A program made the position numbers and the translations under genes. This document shows, in pieces, positions 63,946 to 64,000 of a stretch of 64,000 nt of DNA. The notes beneath the pieces were generated by a model. The model saw nothing but the letters and a program-made list of their open reading frames with translations, was not told where the DNA came from and did not search any database. Source of the DNA: Dyadobacter psychrotolerans. Its GTDB lineage: Bacteria > Bacteroidota > Bacteroidia > Cytophagales > Spirosomataceae. Numbering within the stretch: the stretch's first letter is position 1; every line of letters starts with the position of its first letter. The stretch is taken from the NCBI RefSeq assembly GCF_004349265.1, contig NZ_SMFL01000002.1:744001-808000 (forward strand). The letters run 5' to 3'.

Positions 63946-64000
63946 TTATGAATTAAATGCTGTTTCAATATCTGCAATGATGTCGTCAATATGCTCTATT
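63946..64000 (-). CDS. 3' end of a PLP-dependent enzyme, probably cystathionine gamma-synthase / O-acetylhomoserine sulfhydrylase family
   Basis: The minus-strand frame ends at a TAA (63946-63948) and reads IEHIDDIIADIETAFNS up to the window edge. The H-I-D-D-I-I-A-D-I-E ending is characteristic of the C-terminus of Cys/Met-metabolism PLP enzymes. Only 17 residues are visible, so the exact member is uncertain. Convergent with the S9 peptidase gene. Confidence 0.6.
   Translation of the reverse strand, partial: IEHIDDIIADIETAFNS

Overview
The window comes from a Bacteroidota chromosome, most likely a Cytophagales member of the Dyadobacter type. Supports are the protein families (DUF5706/PycTM with HD, MFS-HEAT-cNMP carrier, azurin-tailed propeller dehydrogenase, DUF1572, DUF4269), signal peptides ending in AQAQ or LxxC lipoboxes, almost no Shine-Dalgarno sequences, and a TTTG/TAnnTTTG-type promoter. 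Genus is inferred; no rRNA, tRNA, CRISPR array, prophage or integrative element was seen. Coding density is high and most of the window looks like stable chromosome.

Layout. 1-5.9 kb: 3' part of hisC, a small exported beta-barrel protein, a RecB/AddA-like helicase whose terminal nuclease site looks dead, a GNAT acetyltransferase and a DinB/DUF1572 protein. 6.2-12.4 kb: hybrid kinase, CheR-like methyltransferase, second hybrid kinase. 12.5-13.3 kb: glycine-rich lipoprotein. 13.4-19.1 kb (minus): a six-gene lipid-modification cluster (two CFA-synthase-like methyltransferases, DUF1365, FAD oxidoreductase, DUF1295, DUF1475-like). 19.4-25.1 kb: ClC channel with CBS domains, a MarR regulator with a readable promoter-operator, a GT-A-like unknown, DUF2905, aldo/keto reductase, DUF1772. 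25.1-28.9 kb: lipoprotein joining a metallophosphatase, a kinase-like segment and a BamA-type barrel.

29.0-35.5 kb (minus) is one operon: GAF-domain protein, HD-PycTM (DUF5706) membrane protein, polyphosphate kinase, beta-propeller lipoprotein. 35.9-38.5 kb: CPA1 antiporter, DUF4269 and NAD-binding protein. 38.5-44.1 kb (minus): TolC / adaptor / HME-RND metal-efflux-type operon. 44.3-47.8 kb (plus): histidine kinase, response regulator, REC-adenylate cyclase and HD protein, converging on a 1078-aa carrier with HEAT repeats and a C-terminal cNMP-binding domain. 51.3-53.5 kb: CPA2 antiporter.

53.6-56.6 kb holds a RAYT (REP-associated tyrosine transposase), interrupted by a frameshift in an A7 run, with four copies of a 35-bp palindrome around it. 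It is followed by two secreted sugar-oxidation-type proteins, polA, an S9 oligopeptidase and the 3' end of a PLP enzyme resembling cystathionine gamma-synthase or O-acetylhomoserine sulfhydrylase.

The most interesting theme is second-messenger signalling. An apparently active adenylate cyclase is wired to a two-component pair, a stand-alone HD protein and a cNMP-binding carrier. About 13 kb away, a second HD domain of the same subfamily is fused to the membrane domain used by Pycsar anti-phage effectors and sits in the polyphosphate kinase operon. A link between the two loci is inference from shared domains.
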